A stretch of 64,000 bases of DNA from Halichondria panicea (Eukaryota > Porifera > Demospongiae > Suberitida > Halichondriidae), in NCBI RefSeq assembly GCF_963675165.1, contig NC_087387.1:3089501-3153500 (forward strand), written 5' to 3'. How positions within the stretch are numbered: the stretch's first letter is position 1; each line of letters starts with the position of its first letter. Position numbers and translations under genes: made by a program. The notes below the pieces were generated by a model. The model saw only the letters and a list, made by a program, of their open reading frames with translations, was not told the origin of the DNA and did not search any database. Positions 22,008 through 34,000 of this stretch are shown piece after piece.

Positions 22008-25000
22008 ATGTACGTGATTATGTATTCTACAAGCTCTTCACTGCTGTCCTGGATTGGCAAGAGCATTAATGGAATACCATGTCTCTGCCGGCTTTCGATA
22101 TCTGCCACTATTAATAAGGAGCCAAGTAATTCTGGAAGAAGTAAGTGAACAATGGCACCCGTACCCCCTCCCGGCCGGCCGTAGGCTCTCTGCATGTGTT
22201 ACCATAGATCGATCTCTGGCCATCTTTTATCTATGGTGTGGCCGTATTTTTTCAAAATGCAGTGCCACCCTAACAGAAGCGCTAAGACCCAAAATTTATA
22301 AATTCTAGGATGATTTTTCCTGGCGGCTTAATTATAATTATAAAGCAGCCTGAAGTCGAGGCTATACGCACAATTATTATAGCCTCGTGGAACAGCTACC
22401 TATTATTTTACGTTCTAGTGCTAAGTGCCAAACTCTTGTTCATTAATTTGTATGCCATTGGAAAATGGTTATTTTGGACACTATAAGTGTTAAAATTATA
22501 CTAGAAAAGACAATACTAGCATGACATTGTCGGCAGCGTTACTGTTTTTCACTTTTAGCCAAGATTAAGTCAAGTCAATAAATTGGGGTCCCTGCATGGG
22601 CATAATTAATTATAGAAACTAAAGTTGCAATCTATAGCGCACGTATAAGGCGACCCCATATAATTATCAACTTTTGGACCATCAATTTACTAGTGGTAAA
22701 AATATGAGAATTGTTAGAGAAGGATATGCCTGTGTGTCCAACCTGACATGTTGCAGGAGGAAAAAAACCTCCTGGAGGGTCAAGTGGAAATTGGAAGCGT
22801 ACTCGCCGGGGACCAATGATGTCTCCTTATAAGGTGCCTAAAGACAATTTGTGCATAAATTGTTTTATTTCTACATGTATAAACTACTGTAGCGGGTATA
22901 ATTATTTCGAGGGTACAGTAGACTCTCGCTATTCCGGCTCTCTGAAGTACAGCCACCTCGATACCGGCCATTTGGTTCGGCACGGAATGCTACCTCTATG
23001 TTTACTGCACAAAACTCACCCTGAAGTACGGCCACTCGCTATTCCGTTTACCGGCCAGTGCTGGCTGTCCCAAATAACGTTTTCAATGTAATTTTATATG
23101 TGTATTACGGCCGGATATGATGTTTTGGGTGTGGTTTAGTAAATAAAATTGGATTACACTTAAATAGAGAGCAGAATGATTCATTATCTTTCATTATCCT
23201 CGAGACAAGAACTGCAAATCAGTGATTAGATTCGAGGTAAGGTCGTTTTTAAGCCGCGGCTAATTATCTGAAGTACGGCCACCTTGCTATTCCGGCCAAG
23301 CTGCATGGTCCCAAGGGTGGCCGGATTAACGAGAGTCTACTGTATACATTTTCAACGGAAATGCCTTTAGAAAGGTTTTTGGGGATTTAATTTCGTGGAA
23401 TAGCAGCCTTTTTCAGCATGCATGCCTGCATGCAATATTAAATTCGTTATACGTTCGCGGGTACTTGCTTAATCCGCGAAAATCAAAATCACGAACATTT
23501 ATACCCTCGAAATATACCCGCTATACAGTAATGGTAGCATTTTTTGAATGCAAGTCATGTAGTCTGGATCCTGGAGTATTTTTTTTAAGATTCTCGTTAA
23601 TCTGGTCCCCTTTGGGACAGTGCTGTTTGGCCGGAATACCGAAGTGGCTGCATGTCAGAAAATAGCCGCGGCTAAAAAGCGACCCTACCTCGAATGTAGT
23701 GACTAATTTTGCAGGTCTTTCTCGAGGATAATGAATCATTATAATTATGCTCTCTATTTAAGTGTAATCCACCTGCTTAACCATATACCCAAACGTCATA
23801 TCCGGCCGTAATAAACATTAAAAACCTAGTTTGGGGCGGCCTAGTATACGGCATAGAGAGTAGCCGCATTTCAGGGCGAGTTTTGTGCAGTAAAGATCAA
23901 GCTAGCAATCCGTGCCAAACGAAACGTCTGGTATATCGAGGCGACCGTATTTCAGAGAGCCGGATTAGCGATAGTCTACGGTACTGTATCACTTTTTTTC
24001 ATATACATGTCATCTAGGTGGATGATGTAAATATGATCTCTGATTGGTCGTCTCTCTACCAAGCTCAAAGACCTTACGATCCCTACATTATACCCCTTCC
24101 CATTCGCATGGGCCGTCCAGAAAAGGGGAAAGTCCCTCCCCCGGCTGTAGGAAATCTGGAACTAATGAAAGTAAGCTCCCAAACTTGATGCTACATTTTG
24201 TAAGTGTGTAAGTATTGTAAGTGCGTATAAGTACACCAAAGGCCAAAGCTACATGTAGAGAACTTACTACCACATAATTTATACCACACAAGGTACAGGT
24301 TGTTTATGATTCTTTCCAACAGATTCCAAATTTTTTTCATCTTACTCCAATTGCGATTCAGAAACACTGCAAGGCATTGAAACGTGAGTTATTGTTAATG
24401 AGACTGTATGCCACAGATCATCGAGTCCCAGGGCCGCACCCAGGATTTTGGGTCAGGGAGGGGCAAATTAATTGGGCAAATGAAAATTGTAGGAGCACCC
24501 CGCGGCGTATGCATGCATCAAAAGTGCACGCCAAACTAGAGCGGTCTGGATATTTGAGGGCCTTGGATATTCTGGTGCAATTTCAGCTCACAGGTCATAA
24601 TTATAGCAGTACAAATACCTATTAATGAATCTGCCAGATCCTAGGGGAGTGGGGGAAAAACTACACCCAGGGTGGGTGAATTACCCCCCTCGCCCCCAAT
24701 GCAACCCAATTGACTTTTGGTAATTATTATAAGTGATTGCCAATTAGCTTTAAGTTGTCTATGTAGTTTTTGTACTTACTGTCCCTATTTTGCAGCTCTT
24801 TGCACTCCCTGGCCGGATAATCTTCCACAGATGCCTCTCAAAATAGAGACCAGGAATTATGTGTTCCCAGGCACTACTGTCCGCCACCCAGGAGCCCGTA
24901 AAGTGACACTCAATGTAAGCTTAGCTAACATCGTAAACATAATTATTATTTTTATCAATGTACTTATGTGATGTGATGTGTTGTATAGGTACGCTTGAGT

Positions 25001-25765
25001 GACCTCATGCTCACAGATCACGCAAGAAACAAGATGATCCTGTTGGCTGGACACTGTTACAATCCTGACAGTAGTACCATCAGACTTGTAGGAAAACGGT
25101 GAGTTACACATTTTACGTTTCCCGTCTTATAATTAATACCCAGTCTTTGCTGCTATTTATAGGTGCCCCACAAGGAAGCAAAACCAAGAATATGTTATGT
25201 ACCTACTAAAAGTACTCTATTTGGAGTCAAACGTAAGCAAAACCTCTGCAGTGGTGAATATGCTGTAATGGCTAGTGCAGTCAAACAAGCTATTCCCGTC
25301 CAATTTTAATAAAATTATTATTGTACAGTGGCACCCGTTGTTACATGTAAGTCACTTTTACCGTATTACTACAATAATTATGTCTCGGGTGCCTTTGTCC
25401 AGCGCAACGTCCCATAACCGATGCCATAATGTTGTAAATATAATAGAGAAATGTTTACACTTCGCAATCTGTAAAGGATCGTGATGTCATAAAAGTACTG
25501 GTATAGGTCTTTGCCAAGCAAAGCCATTTAGCACTCGCAGAGTTCATGCATAATTATAATTACTTGCAAAACATTGTAGTAATACGGTATATTAACTAAT
25601 TTTCCACTGGTTTCGCCTCGTTACTAGACAGATCTTTTTTTAATAGAACGTAAGGAGATAGGATTAGTTTAATTTGATATTGCTTTTTATCCATTTTCTC
25701 TAACCACCACATTGCAGCGAGTAGAGCCTTGGGAGCTGTCCAACGATGAAGAGTGTGCCGGTTGA
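22008..25765 (+). CDS. MRPS35: Mitochondrial ribosomal protein S35 (mS35)
   Basis: Eight exons: 22008-22140, 22757-22833, 24018-24170, 24323-24383, 24796-24914, 24989-25098, 25163-25232, 25718-25765; 256 aa from the ATG at 22008, or 252 aa from a second in-frame ATG at 22020. It is a small-subunit protein of the mitoribosome. Seen: an N-terminal stretch rich in Ser, Leu and Arg with few acids, fitting a mitochondrial presequence, then segments matching animal MRPS35, namely PLPIRMGRP, GNLELMKIPNFFHLTPIAI, RHPGARKVTL and CPTRKQNQEYVMYLLKVLY. All intron phases agree. It ends shortly after the conserved core, so it lacks the long charged C-terminal tail of vertebrate MRPS35 (about 320 aa). The short second exon is supported mainly by phase and position. 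Confidence 0.93.
22891..23521. mobile_element. TIR element of the 'gcgggtat' family, interrupted by another element
   Basis: Left end gcgggtataattatttcgag and right end ctcgaaatatacccgc form inverted termini flanked by TA. A second complete element (22916-23342) sits inside it, so the outer copy is older. It lies in MRPS35 intron 2. Related ends occur at 46724-46938 and 53845-54035. Confidence 0.7.
22916..23342. mobile_element. MITE with 'cagtagactctcgctattcc' termini, inserted in another element
   Basis: About 427 bp. The left terminus cagtagactctcgctattcc is matched by an imperfect inverted right end (ggattaacgagagtctactg). TA dinucleotides border both sides. The interior has repeated 'gaagtacggccac' motifs. 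The ends resemble pogo-type elements, like the one at 18327. Confidence 0.75.
23588..23988. mobile_element. Second, inverted copy of the 22916 MITE family
   Basis: Runs in the opposite orientation to the 22916-23342 copy and is diverged from it. Shared blocks include the reverse complement of ttcattatcctcgag, of the ggccggatatgacgtttggg region and of the terminal tctcgctattccgg. Its left end is degraded. With the 22916 copy it gives MRPS35 intron 2 a large inverted repeat that could fold. Confidence 0.7.
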
Positions 25766-25979
25766 TCTCAACTCAGTAAACAGTCACTCATTATTATTCC
25801 TAGGTTAACATTGTTTAATACATCAAAATTAATATTAATTACAGCAACTAAACATAATTATGAGGGCGGTTGACAAACTTGTCATGTACATGAAATAACT
25901 GCCTCCATTATCACATAGTGTTTGTTTGCACAATGTACAATGTAAGTGAAGAGAGCTGCTGCGATAAGTATGTATCAAG

Positions 25980-27541
25980 TCATGTGACAATCTCCAAAAA
26001 GTTGGCGAGATACTCAGAGTGTTTGATGCCAAATGAATACGCTGGGTTTTTTTTGTAACACTCATTCTGCTATAAGAAACAAATTTTGAGAACAATAATT
26101 TATATTAAGGAACAAGGCTTCTAGAGGCATTGACAAAGATGCATGTACTTGGACGAGCAAATTTGATTGGACACACAGACAAACACTATATACCTTTTCA
26201 GGACTATGAGCACCTGGTCCAGGTTTCATGGAGTGGTCCCCTGGTAAAGAACATCGATCGTGTAAGCTGTATGATGGGCTCTTGTGGCCATACACCTGAG
26301 AGTTCACTACGGAGTAGGCACCAGGCCCAGGAGTCTATAAGACATTATACATGTACGTAGCACTAGGGTAGCAAGCTAAACAATTAACCAATGCAATATG
26401 AAACTACGGCCATGCAGACGATCTCATGAAAGCATTCTTGTCTAATTGAGACACTAACTTTAATGCTCTGCAACATGGAATTATTGACCTTTTTAGTGTC
26501 CTCGTGAAAGCTACCAATCTTCGAGCGCCCAGTCATAGAGTAGGCTGGTGTGGACCTCTTGCTAACTATGCTGGAACCCACCAGAGAGGGGAGAGTGTAT
26601 GTGCTGGGTGAAGGATTGTTTCCACTGGACTTCCACAATGGGAGCTCTGGCTTGAGACCAAATGAGTAGTGAGGTGGACGGGACTGCTTCAGGGGACTGA
26701 CCTTTTCGGTGTGATAGGCAGCTGAACAGGGATGAAAAGAAAAAGTTACAGGTTAAATTGTCTCAATTGCATAACAATGCACATGCAGTGTATCCATGGG
26801 CGTTTTATATACAAACTCAGTATAACAATTGCTTGTGATAATTTCTTACCTGGCCCTGGAGAGCAACGTTTATCATGAGACTTTGCCCGACTTAGTAGTG
26901 AATACTTAGGTGTCCCTTCTGTACCAGTCCTGGACACACTTGAAGACACAAAGTAAACTGGCCCAGGGCTACAGAGAATAATGATGTGCTGATTGGTCAC
27001 AGAAGCATGGCATCTCTTAATTGCACATGCAACACGTTTACACTATACTGGCACAAAATTAAATCCTGCAGCATAAAATTATATTAACATACATTTTCAC
27101 CAATTAACACTATAAGACACTGTATGGTAGTACTTATGTATATGCATGTAGCTGTTTGAAGACCGAGGGGGGCCAAAGAGTGCACGTGGGTCTCGTGCTA
27201 GCTTTTAATCATCTATTACTATGAAATTATGCATATAATCATTATGTATGTAAATATAGATACTGTACAACCTATGGACTTACTGATGGAATATCTATCT
27301 CACGTTGGTAAACACACCTGAAAGAGTTGGTGCTCATTGTGGAGAACTGTTTAGTCTTCACACCAAATGAATAGGCAGGTAGCCTTCTTTTGGAGGTTAT
27401 GTGATCGTTATGGCCAGTGCTGCCACGAAGTAGGTATTTGGCTGGTCCAGGACCATTCTCCATGGCTGCTATCTTAGGTCGTTTCCTTTCAGGGGTGACA
27501 TTGATTATTTTCACAGTGTTTGGTGGTGATGAGCGAACCAT
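25980..27541 (-). CDS. ODF3: Outer dense fibre protein 3 / CIMAP1 (STPGR repeats)
   Basis: Five exons on the minus strand: 27541-27318, 26968-26850, 26721-26489, 26334-26194, 26066-25980. The coding length of 804 nt gives 267 aa (human ODF3 is about 254 aa). It is made of sperm-tail PG-rich repeats: GPGPAKY, SPGPVYF, SPGP, TPGPGAY and KPGPGAHSPEK, alternating with PAYSFG, PKYSLL, PHYSFG, PAYSMTGRSKIG and PSYSL motifs, and ending in PAYSFGIKHSEY as in animal ODF3. The family is a component of sperm flagella and cilia, thought to bind microtubule doublets. There is no signal peptide or membrane segment. Its 3' end faces MRPS35, and its 5' end diverges from the NELL-like gene. Confidence 0.93.
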
Positions 27542-28065
27542 GGCGATTATTGTGGGACCTGGAAGTGTGCGATGTGGAAACTTAACTAATTTTTAGCCAT
27601 GCATCTTAATTCGTCTAGATGCTGGCCAATCATTAAGTTATAGGTAAAACTGACACTGTAGCAAGTAGTAGTATAGACTGCATGCATGTATGCTTTATTG
27701 CAACAATGACAAAAGCTGTAGCTAGATCTACTACACAGAGTTTTAACAGTTAACAACTCTATAGCTAGACTAGTAGGCCTATGTGTTGCAGTAATGTTCA
27801 GCTAGACAGTGAGTCAAAACTTGCCTCAAAATTGAAAGTAAAATTGATGTACATTGGAGCTTACCTTTCCAGGGAATGTCCCATCAAATATCACGTGCAC
27901 TTAATTCATTTCCTGTTACCAATCTTATAAAGGAACTTCACCACATGGATAATGCTGCAATCAAATGCAGAGAAGCACCTGAACTAGTAAGAAAAGATTC
28001 CTTTACGGTAGATACCTGAGCTAGATCTGATTTGTTGTGTGCCTCGCGACACCTTATCTACCAAG
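27542..28065. promoter_or_regulatory. Divergent intergenic region, ODF3 / NELL-like gene
   Basis: 524 bp separate two opposite start codons, so both promoters must lie here (or overlap the first exons). No TATA box stands out. Confidence 0.45.
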
Positions 28066-31000
28066 ATGGATTCCCATAGTCAAGTGGTTCTTTTCCTACT
28101 GTCAGTTGCACTGGCCGTACAAGGAACTTTAGCTGGTAAGTTGAATGGGTTCTTGTTTCCAAACGTCTCCTAAAGTAGACTAACTTCGTTTGTTGGAAAC
28201 AGTGGGGGGAGTGTGTTTGTGTGGTGTTAATTGTTACAAACACTAGTTAGTACTTCTACTACAAATTAAATGCCATTGCTCTCTAGGTTGTCGTATACAG
28301 TTCATTTTTAGTATCATTGTATAACAAACTTAATCCTGCTGATAATTATCTTACTGGAGTTTGCAGAATCTTTGCAACATATCAATAACAGCGGTGTGCG
28401 TTCCCTTATATGGAAAATGTTCAATATTTGAGTAGTAAAACAAACCACGGTATGTGTGGCTCTTCTCATCACTGCAACTAGACAGTAGGAGGGCCAGTTT
28501 GTCGCAGCATATGTACACCTCCTGTTAGGCGTAGTAGGTGTTAACGGTATTCATTGAGTAACAGCTAGCACTTTAATGATATCCGATTACTACGTAGAGT
28601 TGTTTCTCAAAAAACATTGCGGCTGCTGGTTGTCATTGCCTTCAATAGCATGATGATGAAGTCAGGATATGTTTTCGTAATCATAGAAGTGGATGCTAAT
28701 TCCTCATGGATGCTTCCTCATGCACATCTTTTAGATGTTAGTGAGGTCACTGAACTATTGAAATGATTCCGTCCCATCACCGTTAGGCTTCTGATGCAGT
28801 CATGCACCTGCATGCGAGAAGCCCCTCTGTCCCGTTCATTAGCATCCAGCTGTGTTCCAGTTGCTATAATGCACCTTGTGTTTGTATTTTACTGTAACTG
28901 GAGTACACTTGATGCTCAGTTGTGATTCATCTTTGTTCTTTTTTGTGTGTACTATAATTATGGCATTACTTTTGACCTTAGGCGCGTGGTGTTCATCCGA
29001 TAGATAAAAGTCCTTTCAATTAAGTGTTGCCTTACTATTTGGAGAAGGAATATCTGTGTGCATTTATATACTGTCTTTGATAATCCAACAGTATCATTTT
29101 ACCACCCCCACTGGGTTTACCCTTGCTTTTCATCAATTGAATTTGTTGAAGTTCTTAGTAGGTTTCTCTCCACAACAGCAATAATTATTAAGGCCTGGTT
29201 TGAATGCTTTAAAAACCCTTCGTTTTCAATTGCGCTGTAGCGTCTTCGCATGAATTTTCCCGTTGAAGTATCACATGCCCATCACCTGTACTGAGATTTG
29301 TGTAGTTTTTGTAATGTACATGCATGTTCACAACATCAAACAATGGTTTGTGCTAGCTCTGTCAATAGTTTCCGATTACTGTGTACATGTATAGCTGCAT
29401 ATGGTTATCACATTCGTTGACTACAAACCTTATTGTGATAGTGTTGATATGGCATTTGCCTGTTTGTCACACTTATCGTTGAAGCACCGTGAAGACATGT
29501 GTGTTCGAGAGCATTCTTCTGTCGAGTAGTGAACACCCTGTTTGGAAAGCAATTGTCCACTGGTATGTCTGCCAATGTCAACCCACCTTTTGCTTGAGCC
29601 GGTAAACATGTTTGTAGACCATGAAGTAACCTGATACACGCTCACTTGTTACTGGTCACACGTAGTAAACGGTAGATCATCATCCTGTGTACATCATTGT
29701 CCTACCTGGTCAGCATACATCTGCACTTCCTTTGCCATGCATCATTAAAAAGCAATAATTAGTATATGGGTTGAGTGCCTTTTTTTGATTTAATTGGTAC
29801 AAAGAATAACCTCTACATGAGGTACACAACAATTTGACACTGTGTAGGATAAATAAGAGATAATTATGTAGAATACACAAACATTGTGTTTGTGTCTATT
29901 GATGGTGCTAATGCATCACACAGGGTTTAGCAAAGGTTTCCGTGACCAGGTTGCTGTGCAGCACTTGAAGTAATTGATGGTGAAGAGAGTACTAGTGATG
30001 TGGTTTGTGTGTGGTGGGGAAACTTACCACCTCTTTGGATGTGGTGTATGGAGGTGTCTTATGAACACCCTGGATTTGATTATGTGGGTGGCATTTGTCT
30101 GGATAGCATTCAGGCAGATTGATTTCCCTCCCTTCTGGGATTCTCTTTTGCAAACGGGGTTTTAGTGGTACCTACTTGAAATTAGAGAAATTGACCTCAA
30201 GCAGTAAAAATAGTAGTGATTGAGTATATACATAGCTGAAATAGAATTCTATGGTCCCACCGTGCCCACTAGTGATCAACTTACACGAATATCATATTTT
30301 CTGCTTTTGTGTGTGTCAAGTGAGGTGAAAATTGGGGGTTGTAAAAATAGATGGGTCATCTACATTACTGACACACTAGTGGCTGTGCTTAGGGTGTGAC
30401 AATAGCAGACGGATAGAAATTCTTTTTAGTGTGTGAGAATCCAGTTCTACACCCACCTAATCCCAGTGTCTGGTTGTTGGAAATTTGAGCTCTACATTAG
30501 CATATCCTACTTTAAATTAAGCATTCCTTTTAGTATGTAAATTGATTCCGACACCCACCACCACATTACAAGCAGTGCTATATCTGTTTGTTGGCCTCAG
30601 GTTCATTAAAAGTACAGTAGCGGTCAATATAAAGTTCCCATTCCGTTTACGTAGTCCCCATCTTACGTTTGAAGAGTTTCCGTTTTGACAGCGTCTTAAA
30701 AAAGCATTAAAATTTAAAACGCGTTCTCAAAGCAATAATTATTAGTCAACTTGAGCAACATAGTAGCTAGGTTCTTCATAGCTGCGAAAGTTCGATAGCT
30801 AGCTGCATGCAGAGCTGCATAGGTGTAGACCAGAGGAGGTACGACAGGAGCGGTGCAGCTCAGGCAATTAGCCTTAGATTGAACAATAATTATCCGCCCA
30901 CGTCGTATGTTTTTGCTGAGAATAATCGGAGGCTAATTGCTTGAGCTGCACCGCGCCTGTCGGACCTTCTCTGGGTGCAGACAGAGTAAGTTAAGAACGA

Positions 31001-34000
31001 TTGAATAGTGAATATACACACAACGTAAAATATGTGAGCGTACTTCTAGCGTTTGTTTTGCATTGTATCAGCGTGCTGTGCACATACTACGTAAACAAAA
31101 TGGAAACAATAATATTATATTGACCGCTCCTTGAAAAACCTGGCAAGATATTTTATTGCATTATGTACATGTAGGTACAATTCATTCTAAACAGCAATTG
31201 TTGTGGCTAGAGTGTGTACATGTCATTGATTGGTTCTAGGAAGTCCTTCCCTGTTCCAATTAATTGTATCGCTTTGTCATAGGTTTGTACATGTATTCAT
31301 TACTGTACGTACACTTATTCTGCTGGTGTATGTATGTGTCAATATATTTTAGGTACCACCAATTATTTGCTGTCACTTAGTGCAAAGGTTGAGCATGTGT
31401 CTAAGTTAAATGTAATGAGAGAAAGCAGACCGTACACATGTGTGTTTGGTATGACTGTTGATCCACACCTTCTACCCAAAAGTCATGGTAATAATTACGT
31501 TAGCGGCTGCATTGACAAAGTGTTGTAGAGACTAGGTAAACCACAGCATCCAGAACTATGTAACATTACACTCGCTCACATGTTGTTTGGTGTATCCAGA
31601 ATCTTGTGAGTTTGAGTCTCTTCTACAATAGAACCACTACAGGTAATTCTGTATCCATCAACATTGGCGCAGTTTCTCATGTATGGGGGTTGTGCAGCTG
31701 ATACAATGTATGTACAATGCCCCCCTAACCCACTGTCACTCTGTCTACTTGATTTCCACTCACAGCATGCAGTACACAGTGATATATGAAACAGTGATAT
31801 AATTATATGAAACACAGATGATATGTTTTATTCCCATCAAAAATATGTACACTGTTACAGTACTCACTGTTACAGTACTGACTGCTAGTTTAGTCTGTTT
31901 GTCACACTTAGCTTGTTCTTTCATGCAGTATAGTCATAATCTCCAAGTGTTTATTTTGACTGGGTGCTGGCATCTTAGAGCATAATATCATTCTTAACTA
32001 CTAGTATTATCACAAACTTCATTATTATGCCTCGAGGCGTAGTCGCACAAGGAATACGGTAAAGCTGACTGTGTGTGTCTGTATAACTGCTCAACACTTG
32101 CAATACAACGAAAACTAACACCTTTTATAGGCTTATATCCATGTTCTCGAGTTATGACTACTTTTAAGGCTGTTGCAGTCTCTTCAGAATCTTTCGTAGC
32201 ATCTGTTCGCACAAACTGTCTTATTAAACTTACGATGAGTTAGCCTTGGCACTGAAGCGCTAGCTGTTTGTTAGCTACTACAAGAGTCAGAAAAGAGCTG
32301 CAAAGCTGTACGTACTACGTGTACCAGAAGCAGCAGCCATTATGACCTCTGACCATTTTGTAGATCCACCCTTTTTTAAATTATTTCGGAAAGTAGAAGT
32401 GAAGATAAATTCATCAAGCCATCAAATGTAGACTTTTGAGCTCCTCTTCTATAACACTCTAAATACGTATGGTCAACAATTGCTAATGCAAACATTAATT
32501 TTGTTCGTAACAAGTCATAACACATACAAATTAAGCAAACAAATTACGCCTTCTATAAAATTTTGGAGCGAAGCAAACATACCGAGAGGCATTAGCGCAG
32601 CTTGCAACATTCATTTTTAGATTGTCTAGTAAAGGAGCGTGATCAAATTTCTTCGAATACCTTCGAGAGTTCCTTTATGTTTGTAAAAGGTGTTAAATGA
32701 TCAAACCTGTTGATTCGGAACACATATCTTGGCTCCTTCTAAAGAACTTCTTTGAAGTTGCATTCCATTCAAGATTGAGTTAGTTTGCTGTGATAGTATT
32801 TCAGAAATTGTTGTATCTTCTACACGTTATTTTGGCCAAGGGCGTTGGCCATGGTATTTTACCTACGCTGTATGTATCCTCCCATGAAAGTCAGTAGAGG
32901 ATTTTCCCTAATGATTTATCCTCATATCTTTAGATGGTTCAAATTGTGCAATAAGAAGCTGAGATTTCACGCACACACACACACACACACGCATACGCAC
33001 ACGCACACACGCACACACATTCGCTCACAGGTACAGAGACAACATGCCCTCGAACAACCATCTCAGAGGAATTACACATAGATATATTTACTGAACTATT
33101 ATCGAACCACACTGACCAAGCAAAGCAGCTTCAGACAGCCCCTCTTGTGGGCAACATGGACCCCATGGCACCAGCTTATGAATTCAGGGGTGCAGGAGTT
33201 CATCTCACTGACCGATTCCTCTCGGACACAATAAGAGTTCACTCCTGCATGACGAATGAGATCACAATGTTTGGATCTGTGTTTTTCAAGGACGGGAACT
33301 CTGCTGGTCCTCTGATAGAGCTCTCATATGCAAACAGTTTTGGACCAAGTTTGCCTGTGTTCTCTCTGCGCATGGATGCCCTCGCTGATGAAATCATTGT
33401 TGCTTACAGGTATGTTGGATGAAATATACAAACAGATAACAGGTCAATGAGGCCTTCGCTAATAATTATATAGTTACATAGCAACCAGAGAAGGTCTAAC
33501 ATGCGTGCATGAATCATTACAAGCTCGGTGCACGGATGTCATTGGCGGTCATGTGACAACATCGATAACATCCAGGCCAATGCACTCATGTCGGACCTCG
33601 TCTGCGTAGCAATAGTGCACAACATTTTCCCTCGACTGAAGATTATCATTATTACATCACTTATTATATATTCATTGTAACGTTGTCAATGCAGACATCT
33701 TGGCAATCTCCATACTGAAGTGTTCAAGGCCCGGCTCCACAGTGGCAAGTGGAGGAGGTACGGCGTGACCTTAAGTGGGAACCAGGCCCTTGTGTACGAT
33801 GACTGTCAGCTGACTCACCAGAGAGCAATCCCTTTACCGGACTACTGTGCCAATGACTCCAGCCTGATCATCTCAGTGGCTGACTCTGCCATCAAGGAAA
33901 ACGAGCAACTTCCAGGCACTGGTGTCTTTGTGAGTGTGCTTTTGTACGAGTACTGCATGTACATCAGTAACATAATTATATGTACATGCTTGTGGTTGTG

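Larger units (their letters stand above)
28136..33030. other. NELL-like gene intron 1 (4.9 kb)
   Basis: Mostly unique-looking non-coding DNA. Contains the TIR element at 30617-31129 with a palindrome inside it, a dispersed-repeat copy around 32026-32360, a possible symmetrical cassette exon (31353-31487), and a CA-rich microsatellite at the 3' end. No separate gene was recognised on either strand. Confidence 0.6.

Noticed and set aside
29974-30165. Open frame of about 60 codons in NELL-like intron 1 (Trp/Val-rich)
   Set aside because: Short, unusual composition, no splice phase support and no recognisable homology; expected by chance in 4.9 kb of intron.
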